Under the pieces are notes generated by a model that was not told the origin of the DNA, did no database searches, and saw only the letters and a program-made list of their open reading frames with translations. Below are positions 7,732 to 16,594 of a stretch of DNA of 64,000 bases, piece after piece. Position 1 is the stretch's first letter. Each line of letters begins with the position of its first letter. The stretch comes from JAAAOH01 sp041686235 (GTDB lineage: Bacteria; Spirochaetota; Spirochaetia; DSM-27196; PWMO01), in NCBI GenBank assembly GCA_041686235.1, contig JAWLED010000001.1:1-64000 (forward strand), written 5' to 3'. A program made the position numbers and the translations under genes.

Positions 7732-10398
7732 GTGGGAGACGAATCAAACGCAGAGATTAAGCGCGTAGAGAACGAGGAATGGGTCGAGTCCCTCGACTAC
7801 GTCATCAAAAACGAGGACCCTGACCGAGTCAAAGAGTTACTGCAGTTGCTGCAGATTCGCGCGCAGCAGTCCGGTATCACGTTCAGCTGTCCCGGCACGA
7901 CGCCGTACATCAATTCAATTCCCCCCGACCACGAGACTCCCTACCCCGGCAGTCGAGAGATCGAGCGGCGGATCAAGAGCATCATCCGGTGGAACGCCAT
8001 GGCAATGGTCGTTCGTGCCAACCGGGGCTCCAGCGGCATCGGCGGACATATTTCGACCTTTGCCTCCTCGGCCACGCTTTACGAGGTCGGGTTCAACCAT
8101 TTCTTCAAAGGGGAGAATGCCGAGGGCGGCGCCGATATCGTCTATTTCCAGGGACATGCCTCCCCCGGCATGTACGCTCGCTCTTTCGTAGAAGGGCGGC
8201 TGAGTCAGCGGGATATCGAAAACTTCCGCCAGGAATTGCGGCCAAGCGGTGGGATCCCCTCCTATCCGCATCCCCGTTCAATGCCGGAGTACTGGCAGTT
8301 TCCCACCGTATCTATGGGGATAGCCCCGCTGACCTCTATCTATCAGGCGCGGTTCAATCGCTATCTCGAGGATCGTGGGTTCAAGGACACCAACAAACAG
8401 ACGGTCTGGGCCTTCCTCGGCGACGGTGAGTTCGACGAGCCCGAGACGATGGGAGCACTCACCCTCGCCGCGCGCGAGGGACTGGACAATCTCATATTCG
8501 TGGTCAATTGTAACCTCCAGCGTCTCGACGGCCCGGTACGCGGGAACGGCAAGATCATCCAGGAGCTCGAGACTGCCTTCCGCGGGTCCGGATGGAATGT
8601 CATCAAGGTTATTTGGGGTAGTGATTGGGACCCGCTCCTCGCCAAGGACGAAGACGGAGAGCTCGCAAAGCGAATGAATGAGGTGGTCGACGGCCAGTAT
8701 CAGAAATACGTGGTGGCCGGCGGAGATTACATCCGAAAGGATTTCTTCGGCGCCAACGAGAAGCTCAAGGCGCTCGTCGAACACTACTCCGACGAACAGC
8801 TCGAGAAACTCAGCCGCGGCGGCCATGACCCGATCAAGGTCTACAACGCCTACCTCCAGGCGGTGAACAACACCGAGGCGCCGACGGTCATCCTCGCGCA
8901 AACCGTAAAAGGCTATGGTCTTGGGGAAGCCGGCGAGGGCCGCAACGTCACCCATCAACAGAAAAAGCTCAACGAGGAAGAGCTCCGCAGCTTCCGAAGC
9001 CGCTTCGATATTCCCATCTCCGACGACGACCTGCCCGCCGCTCCGTTCTACCGGCCGCCTGAAGACTCGGAGGAGATGCAGTATCTGCAAAAACAGCGTG
9101 AGAAGCTCGGCGGCTACCTTCCCAAACGCAACGCCTCGGCCCCGCCGCTCGAGATGCCCGACGAGAAGATCTTCAGCGAGTTCTACGAGGGCGCGGGCGA
9201 CCGCGAGGTGGCAACGACGATGGTTGCCGTGCAGATCCTCTCCAAGCTGTTGAAAGACAAAAATGTGGGCAAGAACGTGGTCCCGATTGTCCCGGACGAA
9301 TCGCGTACCTTCGGTCTCGAGGCACTCTTTCGCCAGGTCGGCATCTACTCCCACGTGGGCCAACTGTACGAGCCGGTCGATCGCGAGAGCCTCATGTACT
9401 ACAAGGAAGCCACGGACGGACAGATCCTCGAAGAAGGCATAACCGAGGCGGGCTCGATGTCCTCCTTCATTGCCGCCGGCACCGCGCACGCGACCCACGG
9501 AATCAACATGATTCCCTTTTTCATGTACTACTCGATGTTCGGTTTTCAGCGCGTCGGAGACTTCATCTGGGCCGCCGGCGATATCAGAGCCAGAGGCTTC
9601 ATGTTCGGGGCTACCTCGGGACGTACGACGTTGCCGGGAGAGGGGCTGCAGCACCAGGACGGCAACAGCCAAGTCCTCGCGCTCACCCACCCCAGTGTCA
9701 AAGGCTACGATCCGACCTTTGCCTACGAAGTGGCGGTCATCATGGAAGAAGGCATACGACGCATGTTCGTCGAGCAGGAAGACCTCATCTACTACATCAC
9801 GGTGATGAACGACACCTATAAGATGCCGCCCATGCCCGAGGGTGTGGAGGAGGGTATCCTCAAGGGGATGTACCGCTATCTCACCTCGGACAAGAAAGAC
9901 ACCGCCGACGTTCACTTGCTTGGAAGCGGCGCCATTCTCAACCAGTGCGTGAAGGCTCGGCGAATCCTCGAGAACGAGTTCGACCTCGCGGTGGATGTCT
10001 GGAGCGTACCGAGTTGGAAAGAGCTCTATCTCGACGCGACGGACGCGGACAGACACAACATGCTCAACCCCGCAGAGAAACCGAAAAAGTCCTACATCGA
10101 GGAGTGCTTTGACGGAGTTACCGCACCGGTCGTTGCGGCAACCGACTACCTCAAGACGCTGCCGCTTCAGGCCGCCAAGTGGTTCCCCGGTCGCTTCGTG
10201 GCGCTCGGGACCGACGGCTACGGGCGAAGCGACAACCGCGGGGCGCTGAGGGATTATTTCGAGGTCGACACGCGACATATTGCCTACTCGGCGCTCGGGT
10301 CCCTGTACAAGGAAAAGAAGATCGATAAGAAGACGCTAAACACGGGCGCCGATCGGCTCAACATCGACCCCAAAAAGCTTAATCCAATCGATCTATAG
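7732..10398 (+). CDS. aceE: Pyruvate dehydrogenase E1 component, homodimeric type
   Basis: Thiamine-diphosphate-dependent E1 subunit that decarboxylates pyruvate and acetylates the lipoyl group of E2. It has 888 residues, close to enterobacterial AceE (887). The ThDP motif runs from GDGEFDEPETMG (about residue 230) to NCNLQRLDGPVRG (about residue 260). The C-terminal half carries the transketolase-type pyrimidine-binding and C-terminal domains (TSGRTTLPGEGLQHQDG). GTG at 7732 follows AGGAGGT by 6 nt. It is the first gene of the aceE-aceF-lpdA operon. Homodimeric E1 is a different family from the alpha2beta2 E1 found in many bacteria. Confidence 0.97.
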   Translation: MGDESNAEIKRVENEEWVESLDYVIKNEDPDRVKELLQLLQIRAQQSGITFSCPGTTPYINSIPPDHETPYPGSREIERRIKSIIRWNAMAMVVRANRGSSGIGGHISTFASSATLYEVGFNHFFKGENAEGGADIVYFQGHASPGMYARSFVEGRLSQRDIENFRQELRPSGGIPSYPHPRSMPEYWQFPTVSMGIAPLTSIYQARFNRYLEDRGFKDTNKQTVWAFLGDGEFDEPETMGALTLAAREGLDNLIFVVNCNLQRLDGPVRGNGKIIQELETAFRGSGWNVIKVIWGSDWDPLLAKDEDGELAKRMNEVVDGQYQKYVVAGGDYIRKDFFGANEKLKALVEHYSDEQLEKLSRGGHDPIKVYNAYLQAVNNTEAPTVILAQTVKGYGLGEAGEGRNVTHQQKKLNEEELRSFRSRFDIPISDDDLPAAPFYRPPEDSEEMQYLQKQREKLGGYLPKRNASAPPLEMPDEKIFSEFYEGAGDREVATTMVAVQILSKLLKDKNVGKNVVPIVPDESRTFGLEALFRQVGIYSHVGQLYEPVDRESLMYYKEATDGQILEEGITEAGSMSSFIAAGTAHATHGINMIPFFMYYSMFGFQRVGDFIWAAGDIRARGFMFGATSGRTTLPGEGLQHQDGNSQVLALTHPSVKGYDPTFAYEVAVIMEEGIRRMFVEQEDLIYYITVMNDTYKMPPMPEGVEEGILKGMYRYLTSDKKDTADVHLLGSGAILNQCVKARRILENEFDLAVDVWSVPSWKELYLDATDADRHNMLNPAEKPKKSYIEECFDGVTAPVVAATDYLKTLPLQAAKWFPGRFVALGTDGYGRSDNRGALRDYFEVDTRHIAYSALGSLYKEKKIDKKTLNTGADRLNIDPKKLNPIDL

Positions 10399-10433
10399 GT
10401 AAACGAACGAGTATACATACAAAGGAACGGGTC

Positions 10434-11861
10434 ATGGTAAAGGATATCCAGCTTCCGGAGATTTCAGAAAACGTCGAGTCGGGGAGCGTCATGAGCATTC
10501 TCGTGTCGGTAGGAGACGTCATACGCGACGGCGACTCGCTTCTCGAAATCGAAACCGACAAGGCGGCGGTCGAGGTCCCCTCTCCCGCCGGTGGGAAAAT
10601 CACCGAAATCCTCATCTCCGAGGGTGACGAGGTCTCCATCGGCCAGAACATCATGAAGGTCGAAACAGAGGCCGAAGCCGGTGGAGGCGGCGGCGCAGGC
10701 GCCGAGGACACAGGCGGCGGCGAAAGCGGCGCGGAAGCCGCTGCTGCCGGCGGCGGTGCCGGCGGCGAAGAAGAGAAGCCGGCCGCCGCAGAGAAGCCGA
10801 CCGAGCAAGCGCCGAGCGAAGAACCGGCTGCTGCAGCGGAGAAACCGAAGCCGGCGGCGCAAGAACAGCCGGCCGCCGCAGCGTCTCAACCGGCACCCGA
10901 GGCGGCACCGCCACAGCGCCCCGAAGGCGTTCCCGTGCCGGCGGCACCCTCCACTCGACGTCTTGCGCGCGAAATCGGCGTAGACATTCAACAGGTTGCC
11001 GGGACCGGGCCCGGAGGGCGCATCTCGATCGAAGACGTAAAGACGCATGCCAAGCAGATGCTCGGCGGCGGCGCACAGCCGGGAGCCCCGGCGGCGGCAG
11101 CGGGCGGCGGGGTCCCACAGCCGGCTCCTCTGCCCGACTTCTCGAAGTGGGGCGAGACCTCCCGCGAGCCCATGAGCAAGGTACGGCAAATCACCGCCGA
11201 CAATACCACCCGCTCGTGGCAGACTATTCCCCACGTCACGCAGTTCGACAACGCCGACGTTACCGCCCTCGAGGAGTTTCGCCGGAAGTACGGCAAACGC
11301 GTCGAGAAAGCGGGAGGGAAGCTCACCGTAACCGCCATGCTGCTCAAGATTAGCGCCCGCGCGCTGCAGCATTTCCCGCGCTTCAACGCAAGCTTGGACT
11401 CTCAAACCAAGGAGATCGTCTACAAGCACTACGTAAACGTGGGCGTGGCGGTCGACACCGACCGCGGGCTGCTCGTGCCGGTCATCAAGGACGTAGACAA
11501 GAAATCGATAACCGACCTTGCCCTCGAGCTCGCCGACGTGGCCGGCCGGGCACGGTCGAAGAAGATCAAGCCCGAAGAAATGGACGGCGGAAACTTCACC
11601 ATTTCAAACCTCGGCGGGGTCGGCGGGACCGCGTTTACACCGGTCGTCTTACCGCCCCAGGTAGCAATCTTGGGGGTCGCGCGCTCTTCCTACCAGCCGG
11701 TATATAAGAACGGCGAGTTCGAGCCGCGAGTGATTCTCCCGCTCTCACTCTCCTATGACCACCGCATTATCGACGGCGCCGACGGCGCGCGATTCTTGCG
11801 CTGGATCTGCGACGTCATGGAGAACCCCCTCTACGCGGACCTCGAAGGAGGCCAGGCATGA
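10434..11861 (+). CDS. aceF: Pyruvate dehydrogenase E2, dihydrolipoyllysine acetyltransferase
   Basis: Core of the pyruvate dehydrogenase complex; transfers acetyl groups to CoA. It has 475 residues with a single N-terminal lipoyl domain (ETDKAAVEV, lipoyl-Lys about residue 43). A long Ala/Glu/Pro/Gly-rich flexible linker spans about residues 83-165. The peripheral-subunit-binding domain follows (STRRLAREIGVDIQQVAGTG), and the catalytic domain ends in the active-site motif SYDHRIIDGADG (His about residue 441). The lpdA start overlaps its stop by 4 bases. One lipoyl domain, against three in E. coli AceF, makes this the compact form. Confidence 0.96.
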   Translation: MVKDIQLPEISENVESGSVMSILVSVGDVIRDGDSLLEIETDKAAVEVPSPAGGKITEILISEGDEVSIGQNIMKVETEAEAGGGGGAGAEDTGGGESGAEAAAAGGGAGGEEEKPAAAEKPTEQAPSEEPAAAAEKPKPAAQEQPAAAASQPAPEAAPPQRPEGVPVPAAPSTRRLAREIGVDIQQVAGTGPGGRISIEDVKTHAKQMLGGGAQPGAPAAAAGGGVPQPAPLPDFSKWGETSREPMSKVRQITADNTTRSWQTIPHVTQFDNADVTALEEFRRKYGKRVEKAGGKLTVTAMLLKISARALQHFPRFNASLDSQTKEIVYKHYVNVGVAVDTDRGLLVPVIKDVDKKSITDLALELADVAGRARSKKIKPEEMDGGNFTISNLGGVGGTAFTPVVLPPQVAILGVARSSYQPVYKNGEFEPRVILPLSLSYDHRIIDGADGARFLRWICDVMENPLYADLEGGQA

Positions 11862-13285
11862 GCAAGCAAACCGAAACTCTCGTCATCGGCGCCGGTCCCG
11901 GCGGTTATACCGCCGCCTTTCTGGCGGCGGACCTCGGCCGGAAAGTTATCATGGTAGACCCGCTGGATAATCCGGGGGGCGTGTGCTTGCACTGGGGGTG
12001 CATCCCCACGAAGGCCCTGCTTCATATCGTAAAGGTCATGAGCGAAGCGGAAGAGGCAAAAAAGTGGGGGGTAACCTTCTCCAAGCCGAAGGTGGACATC
12101 GACGGCGTGCGCGCCTTTAAGGACAGCGTGGTCAAGCAACTCGTGGGCGGCACGAGCCGGCTCGCCAAAAAGCGAAAGGTGGAGCACCTCAAAGGTACCG
12201 CGCGGTTTACCGACGGGAACACCGTCGAGGTTGCTCTTAACGACGGCGGTACGGAAACCGTCTCCTTTCAGAACGCCATCATCGCAACCGGCGCCACCTC
12301 GGCGCGTCTTCCCAACGTCGAGCTCGAGTCCGACCGGTTGCTTTACGCAAAGACGGCGCTGGAGCTGGAAAACATCCCCAAGAGCATGCTCGTGGTCGGC
12401 GGCGGCTACATCGGCGTGGAGCTCGGGACGGTGTTTTCGAAGTTTGGGTCCACCGTCTCGGTGGTAGAAATGATGCCGGGCATCATGCCGGGGGCGGACC
12501 GCGATCTCGTAAAGGTCTTCGAGAAGGCAAACAAGAAGACTTTCAAAGAGGTCATGACCAATACCAAGGTTGCAAGCATTACCGAAGGAAAGGACGGGCT
12601 CGAGGTCACCTTCGAGGCTGCCGCCGAAGGCGGAGCAAGCAAAACGGAAACCTACGAGAAGGTTCTCGTGAGTGTCGGAAACGTACCCAACAGCACGGGG
12701 CTCAACCTCGAAGCGGTGGGAGTAAACACCGATGCAAAGGGCTTCATCTCGGTCGACGAACAGCGGCGCACAAACGTCGACAACATCTACGCCATCGGCG
12801 ACGTCGCCGGAGCCCCGCTTCTCGCCCATAAAGCAAACCTCGAAGGGCGCGTGGCGGCCGAGGCCATATCGGGGGAGAAGACCGCGTACGAGCCGGCCAC
12901 GATTCCGGCAGTCGAATATACCGACCCGGAGATTGCCTGGTGCGGGCTCACGGAGAACGAGGCCACCGAGAAGGGCATCGAATATGAAGTTGCAAGCTTC
13001 CCGTGGGCGGCGTCGGGACGGGCGATTGCCATGGGAACATCGGAGGGCCTTACCAAGCTTCTCGTCGACCCAAAGACCGAGCGCATCCTCGGGGTCGGTA
13101 TCGCCGGCAAGGAGGCAGGCGAGCTCATCTCCGAAGGGGTGCTCGCGGTGGAAATGGCGGCGCAGGTAAAAGACCTTTCCCTGTCGGTACATCCGCATCC
13201 CACGCTCTCGGAGACCATTATGGAGGCTGCCGAAGCGTTTTACGGACATAGCACACATATATATCGCCCAAAGAAGCAGAGTTGA
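11858..13285 (+). CDS. lpdA: Dihydrolipoamide dehydrogenase (E3)
   Basis: FAD-dependent disulfide oxidoreductase that reoxidises dihydrolipoamide with NAD+. It has 475 residues. The FAD dinucleotide fold (VIGAGPGGYTAAFLA) starts at residue 9. The redox disulfide is GVCLHWGCIPTKAL (Cys43 and Cys48), the NAD-binding fold is VVGGGYIGVELG, and the C-terminal His-Glu active-site signature is SVHPHPTLSE. Its ATG overlaps the aceF stop (ATGA), which indicates translational coupling. It is last in the PDH operon and may also serve other 2-oxoacid complexes. Confidence 0.96.
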   Translation: MSKQTETLVIGAGPGGYTAAFLAADLGRKVIMVDPLDNPGGVCLHWGCIPTKALLHIVKVMSEAEEAKKWGVTFSKPKVDIDGVRAFKDSVVKQLVGGTSRLAKKRKVEHLKGTARFTDGNTVEVALNDGGTETVSFQNAIIATGATSARLPNVELESDRLLYAKTALELENIPKSMLVVGGGYIGVELGTVFSKFGSTVSVVEMMPGIMPGADRDLVKVFEKANKKTFKEVMTNTKVASITEGKDGLEVTFEAAAEGGASKTETYEKVLVSVGNVPNSTGLNLEAVGVNTDAKGFISVDEQRRTNVDNIYAIGDVAGAPLLAHKANLEGRVAAEAISGEKTAYEPATIPAVEYTDPEIAWCGLTENEATEKGIEYEVASFPWAASGRAIAMGTSEGLTKLLVDPKTERILGVGIAGKEAGELISEGVLAVEMAAQVKDLSLSVHPHPTLSETIMEAAEAFYGHSTHIYRPKKQS

Positions 13286-13387
13286 TTGAATCTTAGGCCT
13301 TAGGTCTATAGTATATAACTACAGTAGAAAAAGGCCGGTGCAGCACGATCTGAGAAGTGACGTCCGCCGGTAGAGAGGACCCATAAC

Positions 13388-14164
13388 ATGCTCCGAAACG
13401 TTAATCATTTGAAAGATTTCGTGATCTTAGCCACCGACGGCGAGATGGGGAGGGCCAAGTACTTCCTGTTCGACGATGAAGACTGGACCGTTCGTTACGT
13501 TGTCGTGCAAACCGGCTCGTGGATAAACCGCAAAACCGTGCTTGTATCTCCGGTGTTCATAACCGGTATTCGCTGGCCGGAACAGAAGATTACGGTCAAT
13601 CTCACCAGAGAGCAGGTACGTCACAGCCCCGACCTGGGCACGAAACAGCCGATTTCCCGTCGCCAGGAACGTGAGTACTACAATTACTTCAAGATGCCGG
13701 CCTACTGGCCGGGTTACGGGCTTTGGGGAACCGGCATGCACCCGGATGATATCCTGGCAATCTCTCAGGGGAGCGACACCCGAAAGCCGCTACCTTCGGG
13801 CCCCGTTGAGGCAGAGGAAGCGGAAACACGTTTACGGAGTACCGCCGAGGTCGAGGGCTACACACTCCTCGCTCATCGCGGGGAGTTTGGAAAGATCGAG
13901 GATTTCATCGTTGACGAGAAGACCTGGGCCATACGCTACCTCGTTGTCAGCACCGGTCGCATTCTCTCGCAAGGGCGGCGTGTGCTTGTTTCTCCGCGCT
14001 GGATCAAAGAGTTGAGTTGGAAACGAAAGCAAGTCTTCGTGGACATCGAAAACACCAAGCTCGAAGAGGCCCCGGAGTACAACCCGGACGAGCCCGTGAC
14101 ACCCGAATATGAACAAGAGCTGCTGACCCACTATGGCCGGATGGCCCCGTGGAAAACGAAATAA
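13388..14164 (+). CDS. Protein with two PRC-barrel domains
   Basis: A 258-residue soluble protein built from two related halves. Residues 1-80 (LKDFVILATDGEMGRAKYFLFDD then RYVVVQTGSWI) and residues about 155-230 (EGYTLLAHRGEFGKIEDFIVD then RYLVVSTGRIL) share the PRC-barrel pattern and the ending VLVSPxxI. PRC barrels occur in RimM and in photosynthetic reaction centre H subunits; stand-alone double copies are of unknown function. AGAGGA precedes the ATG. A 102-base spacer separates it from lpdA. No catalytic residues can be assigned. Confidence 0.75.
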   Translation: MLRNVNHLKDFVILATDGEMGRAKYFLFDDEDWTVRYVVVQTGSWINRKTVLVSPVFITGIRWPEQKITVNLTREQVRHSPDLGTKQPISRRQEREYYNYFKMPAYWPGYGLWGTGMHPDDILAISQGSDTRKPLPSGPVEAEEAETRLRSTAEVEGYTLLAHRGEFGKIEDFIVDEKTWAIRYLVVSTGRILSQGRRVLVSPRWIKELSWKRKQVFVDIENTKLEEAPEYNPDEPVTPEYEQELLTHYGRMAPWKTK

Positions 14165-14184
14165 GGTAGACGAGCGAGGAACCG

Positions 14185-15192
14185 CTGTATACCGTAGAGG
14201 ACCTCTTCGACAATGTTTCGCAGGCCTATTACAACAGCCCGCTCGAGGTGTTCGGTCTGCTTAGCCTGCTGTTTGCGTTTGTCGGAGTGCTCGTCTACTA
14301 CTACCACCATGAGACGAAGCGCGTGCGCGAAAAGCTCACCCGCTTCGCCGAGGAAGCGTACGACGCGCACGTTCGGCGTTTGGAGCTACCCCCCTCATGG
14401 ATCGAGGTGACGGACACCCTCAGCCGGTATCTCGCGAATAACACGAAAAAGCATCTCCTGTTCGAAAACCCACAGACCTTTAACGCCGCTGCCTCGGCTG
14501 CGCTCGAGGACGAGGCGGTGCGCGAAGACACCATAGCGGCATTGCGGGTTCGCCTCGGTCATTCGGTCTCCGAGGGCGGAGCCCCTACATCCACGGCAAG
14601 CCTCAAAGAGGGAACGAAAGTATTCGTGCGAAAACCGCGCAGCCGAAGGGTGTCTCGGGCGGTAGTGATGACACCGAACCCCCACCATCTCCTCGTGGAG
14701 CTCGCGCCACCCGCACCCCGTTATCCCTCCGGCACGGCGCTCGAAATCCTCTACCGAAACGAGCGCGGCATTTTCCGCATCATTACCTCCGTCCTCGGCC
14801 AGGAGGACAACGAGCTTTCACTTCGCCACACGGAAAAGGTATCTCGCGAGCAGAAGCGAAAGTTCTTCCGCACACGCGTATCCGAGCCGGCACGCGTGTG
14901 CCGCGACGCCGAGGAAAGCGAGGTTCACACCACGCGCGTGCTGGACCTCGGCGGCGGCGGCGCCGGTTTCACGAACCCCGAAGCCGAATTTCAGGTCGGA
15001 GACCTTTTGCGAATAGACCTTACCGCCCGCGACGGTGCTCGCCTTTCGCTACATGCAAAAGTTCTTCGGCTCTCCGAGGACGGTAACGTCTGTCACGTAG
15101 AGTTCTACTCCATCAGGGAGTCGGTGCGGGACAAAATATACAACCTGATCTTCTCCCCTCCCCAACGGCAACAGCAACAGCAACAGCAATAG
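14185..15192 (+). CDS. Membrane-anchored PilZ-domain protein
   Basis: Possible cyclic-di-GMP-binding protein of about 335 residues. There is one transmembrane helix (VFGLLSLLFAFVGVLVYYYHH), a cytoplasmic region with a charged helix, and a C-terminal PilZ-like domain. The PilZ features are FRTRVSEPARVC (RxxxR-like Arg) and TRVLDLGGGGAGFTN (D/N-x-S-x-x-G-like). The first in-frame ATG/GTG/TTG start is GTG 14248, which falls at the membrane segment. A CTG at 14185 with GAGGA 4 nt upstream would add the plausible helix LYTVEDLFDNVSQAYYNSPL, so I take CTG as the likelier start. The C-terminus is seven Gln encoded by a hexanucleotide repeat. Confidence 0.65.
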   Translation: MYTVEDLFDNVSQAYYNSPLEVFGLLSLLFAFVGVLVYYYHHETKRVREKLTRFAEEAYDAHVRRLELPPSWIEVTDTLSRYLANNTKKHLLFENPQTFNAAASAALEDEAVREDTIAALRVRLGHSVSEGGAPTSTASLKEGTKVFVRKPRSRRVSRAVVMTPNPHHLLVELAPPAPRYPSGTALEILYRNERGIFRIITSVLGQEDNELSLRHTEKVSREQKRKFFRTRVSEPARVCRDAEESEVHTTRVLDLGGGGAGFTNPEAEFQVGDLLRIDLTARDGARLSLHAKVLRLSEDGNVCHVEFYSIRESVRDKIYNLIFSPPQRQQQQQQQ

Positions 15193-15198
15193 CAATAG
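15168..15198 (+). repeat. Hexanucleotide microsatellite at the end of the PilZ gene
   Basis: About five head-to-tail copies of a GCAACA/GCAATA unit. The first ones encode the terminal Gln run of the PilZ protein. A C-to-T change within the next unit creates the TAG stop. Copy-number slippage would change the Gln tract by whole codons and would not shift the frame. Confidence 0.7.
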
Positions 15199-15263
15199 CG
15201 TAACGGCACTTCTTCGCCTCACTAGTCAACAGTCGAGACGTGCAGATCGGAGTTTCGGACCAC

Positions 15264-15296
15264 AGGTGCCGGACAGGTGCCGGACAGTTGCCGGGA
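15264..15296 (+). repeat. Three 11-bp tandem repeats upstream of the NDH-2-like gene
   Basis: AGGTGCCGGAC occurs at 15264-15274 and 15275-15285, and a degenerate copy (AGTTGCCGGGA) follows to 15296, about 33 bases before the ATG at 15329. It could be a regulator-binding array or simple slippage. The 136-base spacer shows no clear promoter. Confidence 0.6.
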
Positions 15297-15328
15297 CCAC
15301 TGCCGCGGAAGTATTCTTGACTCACCTT

Positions 15329-16594
15329 ATGGAGCACTCGCGCGTTCTTGTAGTCGGCGGCGGTTTTGCCGGAATACAGGCTGTCACGGCACTCACAAAA
15401 CGAGTACCCGGCGCTGATATCACTCTTGTCGATCGCAACGGGTATGCAACTATGGTACCCGCCCTCCCCGATGTGTTGTCCGGGCGGGTAGCCCTCGACG
15501 CGCTCACGCGCCCGCTTAGCGACGTCGTCGCTCCGTCGGTAACCGTCGCCGTCGATGAGGTGCAAGGCATCGATCTCGACCAACGCTCTGTCTCAGCCCG
15601 CGCCGGCACATACAACTACGATTATCTCGTCCTTGCCCATGGGTCGGGCCCCCGGTTTTTCGGCTTCGAGCCGGAGGACGGTACGTTGCACACCGTGCAT
15701 ACACTCGAACGGGCAACGGCGTTTCGCACAGCACTCGAGGCACGGTTCCGGCAGAACCCCGACGCCTCGGTCGTCATTGTTGGAGCAGGGTATACCGGCT
15801 TGGAGGTTGCCGCGTGTCTCTCGGTAGGTCTCAGAGATACCGAGGTGAGAGCGCACATCACCATTGTCGAATTGGCCGACACGATCCTCTCTTTTCTCAC
15901 ACAGAAAGAACGCAGCCGTATCGTGGAGTATTTTGAGTCCATCGGTGTGGAGATAAGAACCGGCACCTCGCTGACACGCTTTTCCGGCGGCACCGCGGAG
16001 CTATCCGACGGTACACGCATAGAGGATGCCCTCGTGTGTTGGTCCGCCGGGATGCAGGCAGTCCCGACCGAGGTGAGCGGAGCGGTGGACAGGACGAGCG
16101 ACGGGCGCCTCATATCCAATGAGTATCTTCAGCTTCCCGCTTACCCGGAAGTTCTGGCCGCCGGCGACATGGCGGCGCTACAAAAAGACGGACGGGGCGT
16201 ACGCCGGGCAGTGAATTTTGCATATTACTCAGGCCGCCGCGCCGGGGAGAACGTTGCTGCCGCTATTTCCGGGAAGCCACCCAAAGCCTTTCGGCCGGTC
16301 GACCTCGGTTGGGTCATTCCGCTCGGCGAGGAGAGCGTTGGACGGGTGTTCGGTGCTCTGCGCGTGGGCGGCTCGCTCGGGCTGCGCATGCATTACGCCA
16401 TGTGCGCGTTTCGCCACTTCGGCGGAGCCGAGGCCGGCGAGTTCTACAAGACCTCCGCAAGACTTCGCCGTTCTCCCCAGCCGCTTGCCGTCCCTCGCGA
16501 CCCGGCCACCGGTTCGCCGGGCCATTCGGGTGGCACGGATCGCCCGGATTCCGTGGGAGAATCGGGCTCTCCGCCGGGAGGAGGTGTAGGGTGA
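15329..16594 (+). CDS. FAD-dependent NAD(P)H dehydrogenase, NDH-2 type
   Basis: Single-subunit flavoprotein (421 residues) likely to pass electrons from NADH to a quinone at the membrane without pumping. The FAD fold is at the N-terminus (VLVVGGGFAGIQAVTAL), the NAD fold at about residue 145 (VVIVGAGYTGLEVAACLS), and the second FAD motif is VLAAGDMAAL. The last 50 residues are a Pro/Ser/Gly-rich tail that looks unstructured. ATG at 15329 is taken because the fold begins five residues later. The next gene overlaps the stop (GTGA). Sitting before a MenA-like prenyltransferase and a polyprenyl synthase, it supports a role in quinone reduction. Confidence 0.8.
   Translation: MEHSRVLVVGGGFAGIQAVTALTKRVPGADITLVDRNGYATMVPALPDVLSGRVALDALTRPLSDVVAPSVTVAVDEVQGIDLDQRSVSARAGTYNYDYLVLAHGSGPRFFGFEPEDGTLHTVHTLERATAFRTALEARFRQNPDASVVIVGAGYTGLEVAACLSVGLRDTEVRAHITIVELADTILSFLTQKERSRIVEYFESIGVEIRTGTSLTRFSGGTAELSDGTRIEDALVCWSAGMQAVPTEVSGAVDRTSDGRLISNEYLQLPAYPEVLAAGDMAALQKDGRGVRRAVNFAYYSGRRAGENVAAAISGKPPKAFRPVDLGWVIPLGEESVGRVFGALRVGGSLGLRMHYAMCAFRHFGGAEAGEFYKTSARLRRSPQPLAVPRDPATGSPGHSGGTDRPDSVGESGSPPGGGVG

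Noticed and set aside
8278..10278. A 666-codon open frame on the minus strand opposite aceE
   Set aside because: Antisense shadow; aceE is conserved over its whole length and no ribosome site or domain supports the opposite frame.
11831..13258. Minus-strand 475-codon frame opposite lpdA
   Set aside because: Antisense of a conserved flavoprotein with all motifs intact on the plus strand.
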